Source: Desulfosporosinus meridiei DSM 13257
GTDB taxonomy: Bacteria > Bacillota > Desulfitobacteriia > Desulfitobacteriales > Desulfitobacteriaceae
Length of the DNA: 64,000 bases
Direction of reading: 5' to 3'
Assembly: GCF_000231385.2 (NCBI RefSeq)
Contig: NC_018515.1
Location: forward strand, 1,014,001-1,078,000
Shown: in pieces, positions 61,672 to 64,000 of the stretch
Numbering within the stretch: the first letter of the stretch is position 1
Layout: each line of letters opens with the position of its first letter
The notes under the pieces: model-generated
What the model was told of the DNA's origin: nothing
Seen by the model: only the letters and a program-made list of their open reading frames with translations
Database searches by the model: none
Made by a program: the position numbers and the translations under genes

Positions 61672-61714
61672 GTTCTTTGCTTTGGATACAGCTTAATTAC
61701 AAGGGGGAAGAAGG

Positions 61715-63601
61715 ATGGGACTTCTTGAAAAGATCCAAGAACCTAAGGACTTGCGCAAGCTAGATTTCCAAGAGCTAAACCTGTTAGCGCAAGAGATTCG
61801 AGAAGAAATGATAAAAGTGGTCTCCAAAAACGGAGGGCATTTAGCGCCGAACCTGGGGGTTGTGGAACTAACCTTGGCGTTACATCGAATATTTAATAGC
61901 CCCCAGGATAAAATTGTGTGGGATGTGGGTCACCAGACCTATGTACATAAACTTTTGACAGGGCGATTAAGACAGTTTAAGACCATTCGTCAGTACAAGG
62001 GATTGTCAGGTTTCCCTAAACGAGGAGAGAGCCCTCACGACAGTTTTGAAACTGGCCATTCCAGCACATCCATATCAGCTGCTGTTGGTTATGCCAAAGC
62101 TCGGGATGTTCTGAGAGAAAAACACCATGTTGTGGCTGTCATTGGAGACGGAGCGATGACTGGTGGGATGGCTTACGAAGCCTTAAATCACGCGGGACAT
62201 AGTGAAACAAACGTTATTGTAGTTTTAAATGACAATGAAATGTCTATTTCACCAAATGTTGGCGCTATGTCTACCTACTTGAACCGATTAAGGACGGATC
62301 CACTCTATGATAAGCGAAAAGAAGATCTGGAGTATCTATTAAAGCGAATTCCCGGGATAGGAAATCAAGTAGCAAAGCTAGCCGCTAAAGCTAAAGATAG
62401 CGTAAAATATTTACTTGTTCCCGGACTGCTTTTTGAAGAGTTAGGGTTTACCTATTTAGGCCCTATTGACGGTCATGATCAAGCCTGTGTAGAGCAAGTG
62501 TTAGATCAAGCTAAGAATAAGAAAGGGCCGGTTCTTGTTCATGTTGTGACTTGTAAAGGAAAAGGGTACAAACCGGCAGAAGAGAATCCGGATGTTTTTC
62601 ATGGACTGGGCCCTTTTGATCCGGAAACTGGGAAAGTCATTAAAAAATCAGCTCCTCCAACCTACACCGCAGTTTTTGGAGAAACTCTTTGTAAGCTGGC
62701 TAAGGAAAATCCGAAAATTGTAGCGATTACTGCAGCAATGCCCAGTGGAACAGGTCTAAAAGAATTCGCTAGGGAATTTCCTGAACGTTTTTTTGATGTG
62801 GGGATTGCTGAACAGCATGCGGTGACATTCGCCGCTGGATTATCTTTCGGGGGCCTAAAACCTGTAGTCGCCATATACTCCACCTTTTATCAAAGAGCCT
62901 ATGATCAGGTTTTGCACGATGTCTGTTTGCAAGGAGCCAATGTTGTTTTGGCAATTGACCGCGCAGGTATTGTCGGAGATGATGGCCCCACCCATCATGG
63001 AGTGTTTGATATATCCTTTTTTAGAATCATTCCTAACCTGGTCTTAATGGCTCCTAAAGACGAAAATGAGTTGCGTCATATGCTTTATACTGCACTAAAA
63101 TATGACGGTCCGGTTGCCTTGCGGTATCCGAGATCAGTAGGGCAGGGTGTTGCGCAAGATGATCACTTAACCGAAATTCCTATCGGGAAAGCAGAAGTCC
63201 TGAGAGATGGCAGAGATGTAACTTTAATTGGCATTGGTCCAATGGTACATACTTGTCTCCAGGCGGCTCAAGAATTAAGTCAGCGCGGTGTAGACGCCGC
63301 TGTTATAAACTTGCGTTATATAAATCCCTTAGATCGTAAACTATTGTCCCACTATGCTCGGCTCACCAAAAAGATTATCACCTTAGAAGACCATTCCCTT
63401 AAAGGGGGCATGGGAAGCGCGATTTTAGAATTTCTTGAAGAAGAAGGGCTCAACGGAGTAACAGTTGAACGATTGGGATACCCCGGCTTTGTTGATCAAG
63501 GCTCAATTCCCCAATTGCTTTCGATTCATGGTTTATCAATAAAGGGTATTATGCAAGCCGCTGAACGGCTAAGGCTATTTCGCAGCGTTGCTCAGTCGTA
63601 A
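61715..63601 (+). CDS. dxs: 1-deoxy-D-xylulose-5-phosphate synthase
   Basis: Thiamine diphosphate enzyme that starts the MEP isoprenoid pathway. [32 protein letters not shown] and NDNEMSIS form the TPP region; the transketolase domains include [17 protein letters not shown] and [14 protein letters not shown]. Length 628 residues. GGGGGAAGAAGG precedes the ATG. Confidence 0.96.
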   Translation: MGLLEKIQEPKDLRKLDFQELNLLAQEIREEMIKVVSKNGGHLAPNLGVVELTLALHRIFNSPQDKIVWDVGHQTYVHKLLTGRLRQFKTIRQYKGLSGFPKRGESPHDSFETGHSSTSISAAVGYAKARDVLREKHHVVAVIGDGAMTGGMAYEALNHAGHSETNVIVVLNDNEMSISPNVGAMSTYLNRLRTDPLYDKRKEDLEYLLKRIPGIGNQVAKLAAKAKDSVKYLLVPGLLFEELGFTYLGPIDGHDQACVEQVLDQAKNKKGPVLVHVVTCKGKGYKPAEENPDVFHGLGPFDPETGKVIKKSAPPTYTAVFGETLCKLAKENPKIVAITAAMPSGTGLKEFAREFPERFFDVGIAEQHAVTFAAGLSFGGLKPVVAIYSTFYQRAYDQVLHDVCLQGANVVLAIDRAGIVGDDGPTHHGVFDISFFRIIPNLVLMAPKDENELRHMLYTALKYDGPVALRYPRSVGQGVAQDDHLTEIPIGKAEVLRDGRDVTLIGIGPMVHTCLQAAQELSQRGVDAAVINLRYINPLDRKLLSHYARLTKKIITLEDHSLKGGMGSAILEFLEEEGLNGVTVERLGYPGFVDQGSIPQLLSIHGLSIKGIMQAAERLRLFRSVAQS

Positions 63602-63633
63602 AATTTCTGCTCAAGGTTAAAGGACGGGATACA

Positions 63634-64000
63634 GTGGCTAAAGGGAAAGAACGAATTGATGTGTTAATGGTCAAGAATGGCTTGGCAGCCAGCCGTGAAA
63701 AGGCTAAAGCAATGGTAATGTCAGGGATTGTCTTTATAGCCGGCCAACGAGTAGATAAACCGGGGGTAGAAGTTTCTCTAGAATCTATCATTGAGTTGAA
63801 AGGGGAAATCCTGCCGTTTGTTTCGCGGGGAGGATTAAAACTGGCCAAAGCACTGGAGGCTTTTCCGATCTCTTTTAAGGATAAAGTAGTCGTAGATATA
63901 GGAGCTTCGACGGGAGGGTTTACGGATTGTGCTTTGCAAAACGGTGCAAAACGAGTATATGCAGTTGATGTAGGGTACGGGCAGTTAGACTGGAAACTGC
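63634..64000 (+). CDS. tlyA: TlyA-family rRNA methyltransferase/hemolysin (3' part cut by window edge)
   Basis: The first 122 codons of a TlyA-type protein. An N-terminal S4 RNA-binding domain (ERIDVLMVKNGLAASREKAK) is followed by VSRGGLKLAKAL and the SAM-binding DIGASTGGFTDCAL of an FtsJ-like methyltransferase. The GTG at 63634 follows AAAGGACGGGA. The gene continues beyond the window. In dxs-linked clusters it is usually followed by NAD kinase and recN, which cannot be seen here. Confidence 0.92.
   Translation, partial: MAKGKERIDVLMVKNGLAASREKAKAMVMSGIVFIAGQRVDKPGVEVSLESIIELKGEILPFVSRGGLKLAKALEAFPISFKDKVVVDIGASTGGFTDCALQNGAKRVYAVDVGYGQLDWKL

Overview
The window looks like a chromosomal segment of an endospore-forming, AT-rich, monoderm anaerobic Firmicute, probably of the Desulfosporosinus/Desulfitobacterium (Peptococcaceae) type. 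That placement is inferred from gene content. It rests on a complete spoIIIAA-AH operon, an uninterrupted sigK, an NfnAB transhydrogenase, folD with fchA (C1/Wood-Ljungdahl methyl branch), a two-subunit pyruvate carboxylase-like pair, type IV pili without a secretin, and heavy use of TTG and GTG starts. No rRNA, tRNA, CRISPR array, insertion sequence or prophage was recognised.

Layout. 1-564 is the 5' part of a minus-strand MoxR-type ATPase. 1241-18554 is type IV pilus locus 1: PilB, PilC, three tandem paralogous pilins, minor pilins, PilM, PilN, PilO, a 962-residue PilX-like protein, a 1334-residue secreted lectin/X2-repeat protein and a prepilin peptidase; it has no PilT. 18800-20142 carries sigK and yqeG. 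20416-24501 is a shikimate cluster (aroE, aroC, aroK, aroB) with a FimT-like pseudopilin inside it. 24776-34720 is pilus locus 2: four pilin-like genes, PilB, PilT, PilC, a pilin, a second prepilin peptidase, a PilM-PilN fusion, a PilO-like protein and a LysM protein. 35023-39106 holds aroQ, a proline peptidase, efp and RNase J. 39390-41699 encodes a membrane PAS-PAS-GGDEF-EAL protein. 41850-46983 is spoIIIAA-AH, followed by a CheY-like gene. 47715-50963 is an oadA-accB fusion plus accC. 51315-53015 is asp23, amaP, a DUF2273 gene and nusB. 53126-57018 is nfnAB, folD and fchA. 57306-58382 is a GC-richer DUF3102 gene. 58833-64000 is xseA, xseB, ispA, a PAP2-related gene, dxs and the start of tlyA.

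How it works together. The two pilus systems look differently wired. PilB of locus 1 keeps the 24-5-24 MshEN pattern that binds c-di-GMP in related ATPases, while PilB of locus 2 has lost the key residues. Locus 2 owns the only retraction ATPase here. Locus 1 carries a candidate adhesin that shares a beta-repeat module with its PilX-like protein. A GGDEF-EAL protein that could make or break c-di-GMP lies in the same window.

The strongest unexpected signals are these: an 18-bp hairpin that buries the RNase J ribosome-binding site; a complete ribosome-binding site and TTG start for AccB embedded in frame inside the oadA-accB fusion; a different long hairpin in each spacer of the tandem pilin array; a degenerate PilM fused to PilN; and two GTATAC sites one helical repeat pair apart just upstream of a near-consensus promoter for the carboxylase operon.
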